A DNA stretch of 64,000 bases from Streptomyces sp. NBC_01235 (GCF_035989285.1 NZ_CP108513.1:9300001-9364000); one strand, 5' to 3'; shown: positions 50,549 to 59,210, counted from the first letter of the stretch. The notes: generated by a model from the letters alone, not told the origin. A program made the numbers and translations.

Positions 50549-51763
50549 TTATCGTTCGAGGACGAGGGCGAGGCCCTGGCCCACTCCGATGCAGAGGGTG
50601 GCGACCCCGACGCCGCCGCCCCGACGGGCGAGCTGGTGGGCGACCGTGCCGGCGAGCCGGGCGCCGGACGCGCCGAGCGGGTGACCCAGGGCGATGGCGC
50701 CGCCCTGCGGGTTGAGGATCGCCGGGTCGAACTCGGGCCACTCGGCCACGCAGCCCAGCACCTGGGCGGCGAAGGCCTCGTTCAGTTCTAGAACTGACAG
50801 ATCGTCAAATCTCTTGCCCGCCCTGGCGAGTGCCCGGTTGACGGCCTCGACCGGGGCGAGTCCGAAGTAGTGCGGGTCGATCGCGGACACCCCGGTGGCG
50901 CCGATGCGGGCGAGCGGCTCGCGGCCGGTGGCCTTCAACCCCTCCTCGTCCACGAGCAGCAGGGCGGCGGCGCCGTCGTTCAGCGGCGACGCGTTGCCCG
51001 CCGTCACCGTCCCGTCCTCCGTCCGGAACGACGGCCTGAGCTTCGCCATCGCCTCCAGCGAGGCGTCCGCCCGTACGCATTCGTCGGCACCGAACACGAC
51101 CGGGTCGCCCTTGCGGCGCGGGATCGACACGGGCGCGAGTTCGGCGTCGAAGAGGCCCGCCTCCTGGGCTGCGGCGGCCTTGCGGTGACTGGCCAGGGCG
51201 AACTCGTCCTGCTGCTCGCGGCTGATCTTGTGCTTGTCGGCGATGAGTTCGGCGGACTCGCCGAGCGGGATCGTCCACTGCGGGTTCATCCGCGGATTGA
51301 CCATCCGCCAGCCCAGCGTGGTCGAGTACAGCTCGGCGTGCCCGGCGGGGAACGCCCGGTCCGACTTCGGCAGCACGTACGGCGCGCGGGTCATCGATTC
51401 GACACCGCCGGCGACGGCGACGCAGGCGTCGCCGACGGCGATCGCGCGGGCCGCCTGGATGACCGCCTCCAGGCCGGAGGCGCACAGCCGGTTGACGGTG
51501 ACCCCCGGCACGGAGGTGGGCAGACCCGCGAGCAGCGCGCCCATCCGGCCGACGTTGCGGTTCTCCTCGCCGGCCCCGTTGGCGTTGCCGAAATACACGT
51601 CCTCGACCCGCGAGGGGTCCAACGCGGGCGTACGGGCGAGGAGTTCACGGATGGCGTGGGCGGCGAGGTCGTCCGGGCGCACCGAGGCCAGAGACCCGTT
51701 GTAGCGTCCGATCGGGGTGCGGACGGCATCGACGACGTAAACGGTCTTGAGATTGTTGCTCAT
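50549..51763 (-). CDS. pcaF: beta-ketoadipyl-CoA thiolase
   Basis: This 404-residue thiolase cleaves 3-oxoadipyl-CoA to succinyl-CoA and acetyl-Co[21 protein letters not shown] near residue 88 has the nucleophile Cys. [11 protein letters not shown] near 350 and [16 protein letters not shown] near 370 carry His residues, and CIGVGQG near 390 the second Cys. The ATG overlaps the pcaJ stop (ATGA). Similar thiolases serve phenylacetate breakdown, but the operon decides the call. Confidence 0.94.
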   Translation of the reverse strand: MSNNLKTVYVVDAVRTPIGRYNGSLASVRPDDLAAHAIRELLARTPALDPSRVEDVYFGNANGAGEENRNVGRMGALLAGLPTSVPGVTVNRLCASGLEAVIQAARAIAVGDACVAVAGGVESMTRAPYVLPKSDRAFPAGHAELYSTTLGWRMVNPRMNPQWTIPLGESAELIADKHKISREQQDEFALASHRKAAAAQEAGLFDAELAPVSIPRRKGDPVVFGADECVRADASLEAMAKLRPSFRTEDGTVTAGNASPLNDGAAALLLVDEEGLKATGREPLARIGATGVSAIDPHYFGLAPVEAVNRALARAGKRFDDLSVLELNEAFAAQVLGCVAEWPEFDPAILNPQGGAIALGHPLGASGARLAGTVAHQLARRGGGVGVATLCIGVGQGLALVLER

Positions 51764-52407
51764 GACTGGATCTCCTCGGCGACACGGACCTTCGCGGCGG
51801 TCTTCGCCACGATCTCGTCGGTCGTGACACCTGGTGCGGTCTCCACCAGGACCAGACCCTCCTCGGTGATGTCGAGGACGCCGAGGTCGGTGATGATCCG
51901 GTTCACGCAGCGCTTCCCGGTCAGTGGCAGCGCGCAGTCGGTGAGGATCTTGGGGCTGCCGTCCTTGGCGGTGTGGGTCATGACGACGATGACCGTACGG
52001 GCGCCGTGCACCAGGTCCATCGCCCCGCCGATCCCGGTGATCATCTTGCCGGGGATCGCCCAGTTGGCCAGGTCGCCGCGCTCGGAGACCTGCATCGCGC
52101 CGAGCACGGCTACGTCGATGTGACCGCCGCGGATCATGCCGAAGGACAGCGCCGAGTCGAAGAAGGACGCGCCCGGAAGGACCGTCACGGTCTCCTTGCC
52201 GGCGTTGATCAGGTCCGGGTCGACGGCGTCCTCGGTGGGGTAGGGGCCGGTGCCGAGGATGCCGTTCTCGCTCTCCAGCACCACCTCGACGCCCGCCGGG
52301 AGGTAGTTCGGGATGAGCGTCGGCAGCCCGATGCCGAGATTGACGTACTGACCGTCTCGAAGCTCGCGCGCGGCGCGGGCGGCCATCTCCTCGCGTGTCC
52401 AGGCCAT
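51760..52407 (-). CDS. pcaJ: 3-oxoadipate CoA-transferase subunit B
   Basis: This 215-residue subunit activates 3-oxoadipate with CoA from succinyl-CoA. It carries the glutamate that forms the enzyme-CoA thioester in [13 protein letters not shown] near residue 47, plus [15 protein letters not shown] near 25 and [11 protein letters not shown] near 145. The ATG at 52407 overlaps the pcaI stop by one base (TGATG); a GTG one codon earlier is the alternative. It pairs with PcaI. Confidence 0.94.
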   Translation of the reverse strand: MAWTREEMAARAARELRDGQYVNLGIGLPTLIPNYLPAGVEVVLESENGILGTGPYPTEDAVDPDLINAGKETVTVLPGASFFDSALSFGMIRGGHIDVAVLGAMQVSERGDLANWAIPGKMITGIGGAMDLVHGARTVIVVMTHTAKDGSPKILTDCALPLTGKRCVNRIITDLGVLDITEEGLVLVETAPGVTTDEIVAKTAAKVRVAEEIQS

Positions 52408-53189
52408 CACTCGCTCACCGTTTCCTCTGCGGCGGGGGCGGAGACCGTCCGCTGCTCGATCTTCTTGTCGGCCGCCTGCCGCGAGGTCAGCGCGATCACG
52501 CGCTGTACGAAGATGCCCGGCAGGTGCACGGCGTCCGGGTCGATCTCTCCGGGCTCGACCAGCTCCTCCACCTCCGCGATCGTGATCTTCCCGGCCATCG
52601 CGGAGAGGGGGTTGAAGTTGCGGGCGGACCTGTTGAAGACGAGGTTGCCGTGCCGGTCGCCCTTCGCGGCCCTGACCAGCGCGAAGTCGGTGCGGATCCC
52701 GTGCTCCAGCACATACTCGACGCCGTCGAACTCCCGGACCTCCTTCGGCGGCGAGGCCAGCGCGACGCCGCCTTCGCCGTCGTAGCGCCAGGGCAGCCCG
52801 CCGTCGGCGACCTGCGTGCCGACGCCCGCGGGGGTGTAGAAGGCCGGGATGCCGGCGCCGCCGGCCCGCAGCCGCTCGGCCAGCGTGCCCTGCGGGATCA
52901 TCTCGACCTCCAGCTCACCGCCCAGGTACTGGCGGGCGAACTCCTTGTTCGCGCCGATGTAGGAACCGGTCACCCGGGCGATCCGCCCGGCGGCGAGCAG
53001 GATCGCGAGACCCGACTCCATCGCCCCGCAGTTGTTGGAGACGACCGACAGACCGGCCACGCCCCGCTCGTACAGGGCCTGGATGAGGACGTTCGGCACG
53101 CCGCTCAGCCCGAATCCGCCCACTGCCAGCGACGCGCCGTCCGGCACGTCGGCCACCGCCTCCAGGGCCGTGGCGACCACCTTGTCCAT
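52407..53189 (-). CDS. pcaI: 3-oxoadipate CoA-transferase subunit A
   Basis: This 260-residue subunit has the [16 protein letters not shown] stretch near residue 24 and [20 protein letters not shown] near 75, both typical of family I CoA-transferase A subunits. The later [15 protein letters not shown] near 185 is also conserved. It is the first gene of the pca operon. The ATG at 53189 lies about 170 bases from the nearer of the two PcaV-like operators' far copy, and 42 bases from the closer one. Confidence 0.94.
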   Translation of the reverse strand: MDKVVATALEAVADVPDGASLAVGGFGLSGVPNVLIQALYERGVAGLSVVSNNCGAMESGLAILLAAGRIARVTGSYIGANKEFARQYLGGELEVEMIPQGTLAERLRAGGAGIPAFYTPAGVGTQVADGGLPWRYDGEGGVALASPPKEVREFDGVEYVLEHGIRTDFALVRAAKGDRHGNLVFNRSARNFNPLSAMAGKITIAEVEELVEPGEIDPDAVHLPGIFVQRVIALTSRQAADKKIEQRTVSAPAAEETVSE

Positions 53190-53230
53190 CCGTGAAGCCC
53201 CATCTCTCCGCGCACCCAGGCCGTCAATTA

Positions 53231-53244
53231 ATCAGGGCACTGAC
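53231..53244. promoter_or_regulatory. PcaV operator candidate near pcaI
   Basis: ATCAGGGCACTGAC is close to the palindrome ATCAGTGCACTGAT. Its reverse complement matches the second copy at 53362-53375 in most positions (TCAGTGCMCYGAT). It lies 42 bases upstream of pcaI. Confidence 0.7.
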
Positions 53245-53361
53245 TATTTCCCCGAGGTTTCCCACACGCTGCCATCGCACAGGGGGCCAGTCAAGACCCC
53301 AGGCAGTGGCTCTGATGAACGTCACCGGGACACAAGACTCGATCGACCTCAGGCGGTATCG

Positions 53362-53375
53362 TTCAGTGCACCGAT
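53362..53375. promoter_or_regulatory. PcaV operator candidate near pcaV
   Basis: TTCAGTGCACCGAT shares the TCAGTGC core and the GAT end of the copy at 53231-53244. It lies 38 bases upstream of pcaV. Two such sites in the divergent gap fit repression of both the operon and the regulator. Confidence 0.7.
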
Positions 53376-53412
53376 GAAATGCACCGACGAAATCCCACAC
53401 TGAGGAGCGCAC

Positions 53413-53877
53413 ATGGCCGCGGTGGACCTCACCAGCCACCCCGGGCACCTGGCCCGGCGGCTGCAACAGGCGCACTACCTGTTGTGGAACACGATGGTCT
53501 CCGAGGAGATCACCTCGCCGCAGTTCGCGGTCCTCAACGCGCTCGTCGCCGAGCCGGGTCTCGACCAGCGCACGGTGGGGGAGCGGGTCGGGCTCGACCG
53601 CTCCACCGTCGCCGAGGTGATCAGCCGGCTCTGCCGGCGGGAGCTGCTGGACAAGGTCCGCGATCCGCAGGACGGCCGCCGCTTCCTGCTGCGGCTCACC
53701 GAGAACGGCGTGCGTACCCACCGCAAGCTGACGGTGCGCACGGCCCGGATGAACCAGGTCTTCCTGGCGCCGCTCTCCGCCGAGGAGCAGACCCTGTTCT
53801 TCGACCTGATCGGGCGCGTCTCGGACGCGGCGGAGGGGCTGCGCAATCCCGCCGAACCTCTCGTGGCCCAGGGCTGA
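53413..53877 (+). CDS. pcaV: MarR-family repressor of the protocatechuate operon
   Basis: This 154-residue winged-helix repressor is known in S. coelicolor to release pca genes when it binds protocatechuate. The N-terminus VDLTSHPGHLARRLQQAHYL carries the Arg that contacts the ligand in that protein. TVGERVGLDRSTVAEVISRL is the recognition helix and VRDPQDGRRFLLRLTENG the wing. The ATG is at 53413. It is divergent from pcaI with two operators between. Identification is by recall of the S. coelicolor protein plus synteny. Confidence 0.92.
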   Translation: MAAVDLTSHPGHLARRLQQAHYLLWNTMVSEEITSPQFAVLNALVAEPGLDQRTVGERVGLDRSTVAEVISRLCRRELLDKVRDPQDGRRFLLRLTENGVRTHRKLTVRTARMNQVFLAPLSAEEQTLFFDLIGRVSDAAEGLRNPAEPLVAQG

Positions 53878-54894
53878 TCACGCCTTCGCGAACACGATCC
53901 ACACCTGGCCCCGGGCGAAGGCGACCTGCTTGCCGTCCTCGGTCGTGAACCGTGTGCCGTCCGCGGCCGTCGGGCGCTTCCAGTTCACGTCGTAGGCCTT
54001 GCCGTCGCGCAGCACCTGCGCCTTGCCCGACCCGACCGTCTCGGTGTACGGCGTGTTGTTGCCGAGGAAGTCGCGGAAGGCCGACGTGCGCAGCTTCACG
54101 TACTGCACGACCACTGTCGCCGGGGCGACCCGTTTCCCGTCGGTCGTCACGGTCGCGGTGCCGTCCATGGAGACCAGCCAGCGCGCCCGGCTGCCGGACC
54201 AGGTGAAGGTGAAGCGGGCCGCCGGGTAGCGCACGGTGCGTGAGGTCTGCGCCGTGCCGCCGGAGGGCGCGGCGCCGTAGTGGAAGCCAGTCGTCAGGGC
54301 CGCCGGGCCCGGCGCGGAGGGCAACAGCCGGTTCGGGCGGAGGAAGAGGTTGTGCGGTGCGGGCTTGTCCGTGCCACGGTAGTAGGCACCCGACGCGTCC
54401 TCGGGGGTGACAGCCTTCAACGGGGCCTTGTTGATCAGGGGCAGCAGTCTGCCCTGCGCCCCGGAGAACGCCAGTAGCGGCTGCTCGAACTGGCGCAGCA
54501 GCTCCAGATCGGACTCGCGGGCGCTGCGCACGGGCCCGACGGCCTTCGGCAGCTGGGTCGCGTACACGGCCATGAGCCGGCTCAGTCCTCCCTCGACCTG
54601 CTCGACGTACACGACGTCCGCGGCGTCGATGCCGGTCTGCGGCCGGGCCGACTCCGCGTTGTCGATCTTCACGGCGAGCACGGAGGCCGAGACCCCGGTC
54701 GGGCTCGGTCCGGTTCGGGTCGGTGTCCGGCCGGTGCTCCGTCCGTCGTCCGCCGGCCGATCTGTCGTGGTGCAACCCGCTGCCAGGGAGGCCGTCAGCG
54801 CGGCGGCCAGCAAAGCCGCCGTCGCGACGCCCCTTCGTCTCGCCCCCGGTTTCCTGCCCGCCGTCTCCGTGTCCACCGCTGCCACCCCGTCCAC
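53878..54894 (-). CDS. DUF3048 (YerB-type) lipoprotein
   Basis: This 338-residue lipoprotein has a signal ending LTASLAAGC, lipidated near residue 39. Two DUF3048 halves follow: VLAVKIDNAESARPQTGI, ADVVYVEQVEGGLSRLMAVY and VGPVRSARESDLELLRQFEQ, then in the C-terminal part NNTPYTETVGSGKAQVLRDG. Members are envelope proteins of unknown function. The stop directly abuts the pcaV stop on the other strand. Three in-frame GTG codons (54894, 54885, 54876) compete; the first has GGGGCG upstream. Confidence 0.82.
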   Translation of the reverse strand: MDGVAAVDTETAGRKPGARRRGVATAALLAAALTASLAAGCTTTDRPADDGRSTGRTPTRTGPSPTGVSASVLAVKIDNAESARPQTGIDAADVVYVEQVEGGLSRLMAVYATQLPKAVGPVRSARESDLELLRQFEQPLLAFSGAQGRLLPLINKAPLKAVTPEDASGAYYRGTDKPAPHNLFLRPNRLLPSAPGPAALTTGFHYGAAPSGGTAQTSRTVRYPAARFTFTWSGSRARWLVSMDGTATVTTDGKRVAPATVVVQYVKLRTSAFRDFLGNNTPYTETVGSGKAQVLRDGKAYDVNWKRPTAADGTRFTTEDGKQVAFARGQVWIVFAKA

Positions 54895-55102
54895 TGTCGC
54901 CCCGCGACCCCGATGACTTGATTGTGCGCTTATAAGTTCGAAGGCGCCTCTATCGGATCGCTTCTGCTTCTTCGCGGTGATCAGGCTGATAGATCCTGCT
55001 CCGGCATGGGGCGTGGTTCGGGGCGGTCCGCCCCGGGTACCCGGGGCGGACCCGGGGCGCCGGCGGCCCTGGGCCCCGACACGGCGGAGGGAGCGCGGCA
55101 CC
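54895..55102. promoter_or_regulatory. divergent region between the DUF3048 and dehydrogenase genes
   Basis: These 208 bases contain both promoters. The right half repeats GGGGCGG/CCCGGGG blocks (55020-55070) that could fold into a GC-rich hairpin in the dehydrogenase leader. No gene is supported. Confidence 0.4.
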
Positions 55103-56293
55103 ATGAAGGCTGTGACCTGGCAGGGGAAGCGGGACGTGCGGGTGGACACCGTGCCCGACCCGACGATCCAGGAACCGACGGACGCCGTCATTCGCGTCAC
55201 GTCCACCGGACTGTGCGGATCCGACCTGCACCTCTACGAGGTGCTCACTCCGTTCATGACCCCCGGCGACATCCTCGGCCACGAGCCCATGGGCATCGTC
55301 GAGCAGGTCGGCGCCGCGGTGCCCGACCTCAAGGCCGGCGACCGGGTCGTGGTGCCGTTCCAGATCGCCTGCGGCAACTGCTGGATGTGCCTGAACTCCC
55401 TGCCCACGCAGTGCGAGACCACCCAGGTCACCGGCGAGGGCATGGGCGCCGCCCTGTTCGGCTACACCCGCCTGTACGGCGCGGTGCCCGGCGCCCAGGC
55501 CGAGTACCTGCGCGTCCCGCAGGCCCAGTACGGCCCCATCAAGGTTCCCGAGGGCCCGCCCGACGACCGCTTCGTCTACCTCTCCGACGTCCTGCCCACC
55601 GCCTGGCAGGCGGTCGCCTACGCCGACATTCCCGAGGGCGGCAGCATCGCCGTCCTCGGGCTCGGCCCCATCGGCGACATGGCCTGCCGGGTCGCCCAGG
55701 TGCGCGGCGCGGGACGGGTCTTCGGCGTGGACCTGGTCGGCGAGCGGCTGCGCCGGGCCCGTGCGCGCGGCGTGGAGACGTACGACCTCAGGCGCTTCGA
55801 CAGCGAGAAGGAGCTCGTCGCCGCGATCCGCGACGAGACGGACGGCCGCGGGCCCGACGCCGTCATCGACGCGGTCGGTACTGAGGCTCACGGCAGCGCG
55901 GCCGCCCGCATGGTCCAAAACGCCTCCGCCCTGCTGCCGCGGAAGCTGAGCGGCCCCTTCGCGGAACGTTTCAGCATCGACCGGCTCGGGGCCCTCCACA
56001 CCGCCATCGAGCTGGTGCGCCGCGGCGGCACACTCTCCCTGGTCGGCGTCTACGGCGGCACGGCCGACCCGATGCCGATGCTCACCCTCTTCGACAAGCA
56101 GATCCAGATCCGTATGGGCCAGGCCAACGTCCGCCGCTGGAGTGACGACATCCTGCCCTACCTCACCGACGAGGACCCCCTCGGCGTCGACGACTTCGCC
56201 ACCCACCGGCTGCCGCTGGCCGAAGCCCCGCACGCGTACGAGATGTTCCAGCGCAAGCAGGACGGCGCGGTGAAGGTCCTGATGACGCCGTGA
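55103..56293 (+). CDS. zinc-dependent alcohol dehydrogenase, formaldehyde-dehydrogenase-like
   Basis: This 396-residue medium-chain dehydrogenase has the catalytic zinc site in TGLCGSDLHLYEV near residue 38 and ILGHEPMGIVEQVG near 62. Extra Cys residues (IACGNCWMCLNSLPTQC near 93) hold the structural zinc. The Rossmann motif is VLGLGPIGDMACRVAQ near 185. The long form with an insert after the zinc lobe resembles glutathione-independent formaldehyde dehydrogenases. The ATG at 55103 follows GGAGGGAG. The substrate is unproved. Confidence 0.88.
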   Translation: MKAVTWQGKRDVRVDTVPDPTIQEPTDAVIRVTSTGLCGSDLHLYEVLTPFMTPGDILGHEPMGIVEQVGAAVPDLKAGDRVVVPFQIACGNCWMCLNSLPTQCETTQVTGEGMGAALFGYTRLYGAVPGAQAEYLRVPQAQYGPIKVPEGPPDDRFVYLSDVLPTAWQAVAYADIPEGGSIAVLGLGPIGDMACRVAQVRGAGRVFGVDLVGERLRRARARGVETYDLRRFDSEKELVAAIRDETDGRGPDAVIDAVGTEAHGSAAARMVQNASALLPRKLSGPFAERFSIDRLGALHTAIELVRRGGTLSLVGVYGGTADPMPMLTLFDKQIQIRMGQANVRRWSDDILPYLTDEDPLGVDDFATHRLPLAEAPHAYEMFQRKQDGAVKVLMTP

Positions 56294-56320
56294 GGCAGGC
56301 CGAGGCCGCAGGAGGCAGGC

Positions 56321-56412
56321 CGAGGCCGGAGGTGAAGGCCGGAGGTGAAGGCCGGAGGTGGAGGCCGGCGGTGGAGGCCGGAGGTGAAGGCCGGGGGTGG
56401 AGGCCGGAGGTC
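56321..56412. repeat. 12-bp minisatellite between dehydrogenase and ligase genes
   Basis: About seven imperfect copies of GGCCGGAGGTGA/G run from 56321 to 56412. The array fills the whole gap between the dehydrogenase stop and the convergent ligase stop, and a less regular GAGGCAGGCC pair precedes it. Confidence 0.8.
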
Positions 56413-57487
56413 AGGTTCTGGGCGGTGCCCCGAGGATCTCCGCGAGGTCGTAGTGCACCGGCTCCTCCAGCTGCGCGTACGTGCAGCTCTCCGGGGTGCG
56501 GTCCGGGCGCCAGCGGCGGAAGCGGGCCGTGTGCCGGAACCGCGCCCCGTTCTCCATGTGGTCGTACGCCACCTCGGCCACCCGCTCGGGCCGCAGCGGC
56601 ACCCAGGACAGGTCCTTCTTGCCCGACCACCGGCTCGGCGCCCCGGGCAGCCGAGCCGTCTCGTGGGCGGCCTCGTCCGACCAGGCCGCCCACGGATGAC
56701 CCGCCGCGTCCTCCAGGCGCAGCGGCTCCAGCTCCTCGACCAGTTCCGCCCGGCGCTTCATGGGGAACGCGGCGGACACGCCGACGTGCTGCAGTGCGCC
56801 CCGGTCGTCGTACAGGCCCAGCAGCAGCGAGCCCACCACCGGCCCGCTCTTGTGGAAGCGGTATCCGGCGACGACGACGTCCGCGGTGCGCTCGTGCTTG
56901 ACCTTGAACATGGCGCGCACGTCCTGGAGGTAGCGCAGGGCGAGCGGCTTGGCGATCACGCCGTCCAGGCCCGCGCCCTCGTACTCCTCGAACCACTGCC
57001 GCGCCACCTCGACGTCGGTCGTCGCCGGCGCCACGTGCACGGGCGCGGTGACCCCGGCAAGCGCCCTGGTCAGCAGCTCACGCCGGTCGCTCAGCACCAC
57101 GTCGAGCAGCGACTTGTCGGCGAGCGCGAGGAGGTCGAAGGCGACGAAGGAGGCCGGGGTCCGCTCGGCGAGCGTGCGCACCCGGGAGTCAGCCGGGTGG
57201 ATGCGCTCCGTGAGCGCGTCGAAGTCGAGGCGGCCCTCCCGCGCGATCACGATCTCCCCGTCCAGCACGCAGCGCTCCGGCACCCGCTCCCGCAGCGCCT
57301 CCACCAGCTCGGGAAAATACCTGGTGAGCGGCTTCCCGGTACGGCTGCCCAGCTCGACCTCGTCCCCGTCGCGGAACACGATCGCCCGGAAGCCGTCCCA
57401 CTTCGCCTCGTACTGCATGCCCGGCGGAATCGCCGCCACCGACTTGGCGAGCATCGGCTTCACGGGCGGCATCACCGGCAGATCCAT
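56411..57487 (-). CDS. ATP-dependent DNA ligase, LigC type
   Basis: This 358-residue ligase joins DNA nicks through a lysyl-AMP intermediate. The nucleophile Lys is in YEAKWDGFRAIVFRDGDEVE near residue 27 (KxDG). CVLDGEIVIAREGRLDFDAL near 73, AFDLLALADKSL near 118, GLDGVIAKPLALRYLQDVR near 177 and MFKVKHERTADVVVAGY near 197 are further nucleotidyltransferase motifs. A C-terminal OB fold follows. No polymerase or nuclease domain is fused, so it is not LigD. The ATG is at 57487. It is the last chromosomal gene before the mobile element. Confidence 0.93.
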   Translation of the reverse strand: MDLPVMPPVKPMLAKSVAAIPPGMQYEAKWDGFRAIVFRDGDEVELGSRTGKPLTRYFPELVEALRERVPERCVLDGEIVIAREGRLDFDALTERIHPADSRVRTLAERTPASFVAFDLLALADKSLLDVVLSDRRELLTRALAGVTAPVHVAPATTDVEVARQWFEEYEGAGLDGVIAKPLALRYLQDVRAMFKVKHERTADVVVAGYRFHKSGPVVGSLLLGLYDDRGALQHVGVSAAFPMKRRAELVEELEPLRLEDAAGHPWAAWSDEAAHETARLPGAPSRWSGKKDLSWVPLRPERVAEVAYDHMENGARFRHTARFRRWRPDRTPESCTYAQLEEPVHYDLAEILGAPPRT

Positions 57488-57619
57488 GTTCCGACTCTAC
57501 GAGTCGTCCATGGTGTCCGCTCGCTATGCGATTCAGCCGCCATAGTCCGGCACTCCTGCGGTTTTGCCGCTGTTTCAGGGCCGGACTGTGAGACGTGTGT
57601 GAGACGTCGGCTGCTGCGG
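57488..57619. other. probable left junction zone of the mobile element
   Basis: No gene is seen in these 132 bases. They separate a core ligase gene from element-type genes, so an attachment site should lie here or close by. A short direct repeat GTGAGACGT occurs at about 57588 and 57599. I find no tRNA gene or tRNA 3' end in this stretch. Confidence 0.35.
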
Positions 57620-57862
57620 TCAGGCTTCGTCGGCCGTCGCGTCCTCCGCCCCGGCGAGCACGATGCGGCGTACCTGCTGCCGGGTGTAGCCGGTGGCATC
57701 GCAGATGTCCTTCTGCGGGACTTCGTCCGCGGACGCCTGCCTGATCGCCACAGCCAGTTCCTGCCGCAGGATCTCGGTCCGCCTCTCGGCATCCCGGAAC
57801 CGCTCTGCCATCTGCGCCAGTGATCGCTTGTCCATGGCACACAGTGTTCCATTGGTCGTCAT
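57620..57862 (-). CDS. small helix-turn-helix protein of the element
   Basis: This 80-residue protein is helical with a C-terminal helix-turn-helix: ASADEVPQKDICDATGYTRQ then QVRRIVLAGAEDAT. The N-terminal half (LAQMAERFRDAERRTEILRQ) could dimerise. It is divergent from the conjugation gene chain, the place of a Kor-type repressor in other elements. The ATG at 57862 is inside an ATGGAAC box; a second ATG at 57835 is possible. Neither has a clear ribosome-binding site. Confidence 0.65.
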   Translation of the reverse strand: MTTNGTLCAMDKRSLAQMAERFRDAERRTEILRQELAVAIRQASADEVPQKDICDATGYTRQQVRRIVLAGAEDATADEA

Positions 57863-57867
57863 GGAAC
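57846..57867. promoter_or_regulatory. inverted ATGGAAC boxes at the HTH gene start
   Basis: GTTCCAT (57846-57852) and ATGGAAC (57861-57867) form a 7-bp inverted repeat with an eight-base spacer over the HTH start codon. The same ATGGAAC half-site recurs at 57918-57924 in the opposing promoter. Confidence 0.6.
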
Positions 57868-57911
57868 TTCATGTTACGTAGAGCATGGCCATTGTCCAGT
57901 GCTCTAGATGC

Positions 57912-57941
57912 TTGACGATGGAACACGATGTTCCCTAGAGT
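57912..57941 (+). promoter_or_regulatory. promoter of the conjugation gene chain with embedded palindrome
   Basis: TTGACG (57912-57917) and TAGAGT (57936-57941) are 18 bases apart, a good primary-sigma promoter. Between them GGAACA-CGA-TGTTCC (57920-57934) is a palindrome, an ideal repressor site. The downstream chain starts at 58046. Confidence 0.65.
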
Positions 57942-57944
57942 GGA

Positions 57945-58012
57945 GTTGTTGGCAGGGCAACCAGCCGACAACGCAAGCAGCCCCCGCCGGTGCGTCAACA
58001 CCGAGCGGGGGC
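57945..58012 (+). ncRNA. structured leader: two consecutive hairpins
   Basis: GTTGTTGGC (57945-57953) can pair with GCCGACAAC (57964-57972), with one G-U. Then GCCCCCGCCGGTG (57980-57992) pairs with CACCG-A-GCGGGGGC (57999-58012) around CGTCAA, a 13-bp stem with one bulge. They lie just after the promoter and 34 bases before the first start codon. A cis-acting leader or attenuator is the likely role; no T-tract follows. Confidence 0.5.
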
Positions 58013-58045
58013 CTACGGAACCACCCGACTCAACCGGGAGAACCG

Positions 58046-58531
58046 ATGCTCAACCTTCTCATGACCCCCCGCGCCGCCCGCACGGTGCGCGGCCTGCTCG
58101 GAGCTGTCTCCGACGCCGTCCGCTCTGTCGTCGCCCCCGCCGCCCTCGTCGCCGACCAGGCCGAGCCCGCGGTTGTCGAGGCCCCCGACCCGGCCGGCCT
58201 GTACGAGCCCGACGAGATCCCCGCCGTCGAGACCATCGAGGCCGCCGCCCGCGAGTACGAGCGCGCCGCCGACCAGGCCCGCCGCGCCGACCGCGGCAAG
58301 AGGGCCGCGAAGAAGGTCCTCGACCGTCTCCCCGCCGGTCTGTACGGCGCGTGGAGGGTGTTCCGCACCCCGGCCTCCCGGCAGACCCCGGACCTCGCCG
58401 AGATCACCCGCATCTTCAAGGCCAACAACCTTGGCCCCGTCCCGATGAAGCCGTGTGCCCCGTCGCTCAAGGTCGAGCAGGTCGAGGTCGCCCCGGTCGA
58501 CGCCGAGACGCTGGCGGGGGTGGCTGCCTGA
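58046..58531 (+). CDS. element protein of unknown function
   Basis: This 161-residue protein is the first of the conjugation chain. It has a basic, helix-rich middle (EAAAREYERAADQARRADRG, KRAAKKVLDRLPAGLYGAWR) and a C-terminal ITRIFKANNLGPVPMKPCAP. I recognise no domain. The ATG at 58046 follows CGGGAGA. The stop overlaps the next start (TGATG). Its place and charge suggest a DNA-binding or accessory role, which is a guess. Confidence 0.65.
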   Translation: MLNLLMTPRAARTVRGLLGAVSDAVRSVVAPAALVADQAEPAVVEAPDPAGLYEPDEIPAVETIEAAAREYERAADQARRADRGKRAAKKVLDRLPAGLYGAWRVFRTPASRQTPDLAEITRIFKANNLGPVPMKPCAPSLKVEQVEVAPVDAETLAGVAA

Positions 58532-58845
58532 TGAGCCGCAAGCCCGCGGCCGAGCAGGCGCCCACCACCACGGTGGGCGCCCTGCCCGCGGCCGTCACCG
58601 ACCTCCTCGCCGCCGTCGTCGAAGCACTCGATCTGCCGCTCCCCTCCACCGACCAGGCCGACGAACGGGCCTACCACCGGCTGTTGGAGCAGCGCACGAC
58701 CGACGTGCGGATCATCCTCGGATCGATCGTCGACTACCCCGACGTCCCGATCGACAGCGACGCCGACGACGTCCGCGCCCGTATCGCCGAGACGCCCGTC
58801 ACGTACGCCCTGTACGAGCCCGAGACGGACGGGGGCCAGCAGTGA
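58531..58845 (+). CDS. element protein of unknown function
   Basis: This 104-residue acidic protein has a helix near residue 25 (VTDLLAAVVEALDLPLPSTD) and a conserved-looking QRTTDVRIILGSIVDYPDVP. I know no family. It is coupled at both ends: the ATG overlaps the previous stop and the stop overlaps the next GTG. Confidence 0.6.
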   Translation: MSRKPAAEQAPTTTVGALPAAVTDLLAAVVEALDLPLPSTDQADERAYHRLLEQRTTDVRIILGSIVDYPDVPIDSDADDVRARIAETPVTYALYEPETDGGQQ

Positions 58846-59210
58846 CCGAGCCCCGCACCATCACGCTGCCCACCTCCGACCACGGCCCGGTCACCCTCAC
58901 ATGCCCGGCATGGTGTTCCGGTCACGCCGACCACCGCCCGGACAGCTACCGCGCCGACCTCACGCACTACGGCACCGAGGAACGCCTCACCTTCCACGGC
59001 CAGGCCCTCTACACGGTGATGCTCGCGCAGACCCCGTTCTCGGAGAACGCCACCCACGACGTCGGCCTGTACGTCGAGCAGGGCGGCTACACCGGATCCC
59101 TCGACCCGGCCGGCCTGTACGACCTGGCCGCGGCTCTCGACGGGCACGCCGACCGGCTGCGTGACCTTGCCGACCAGCTCGGCCCGCTCCTCGACGGGAG
59201 CAGCGAGTGA
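58842..59210 (+). CDS. DUF6907-like small protein
   Basis: This 122-residue protein carries TCPAWCSGHADHRPDSYRAD near residue 18, where the CPxWC/H pattern is found in small proteins of actinobacterial elements and phages (DUF6907, by recall). A beta-rich middle and a C-terminal helix (AALDGHADRLRDLADQLGPL) follow. The GTG overlaps the previous stop. The function is unknown. Confidence 0.6.
   Translation: MTEPRTITLPTSDHGPVTLTCPAWCSGHADHRPDSYRADLTHYGTEERLTFHGQALYTVMLAQTPFSENATHDVGLYVEQGGYTGSLDPAGLYDLAAALDGHADRLRDLADQLGPLLDGSSE

Noticed and set aside
50870..52123. 417-codon frame antisense to pcaF and pcaJ
   Set aside because: Shadow of two confidently assigned genes.
57488..57620. tRNA gene or tRNA 3' end as an attachment site
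   Set aside because: I looked for a T-arm (GGTTCGAATCC-like) and acceptor stem on both strands and found none.
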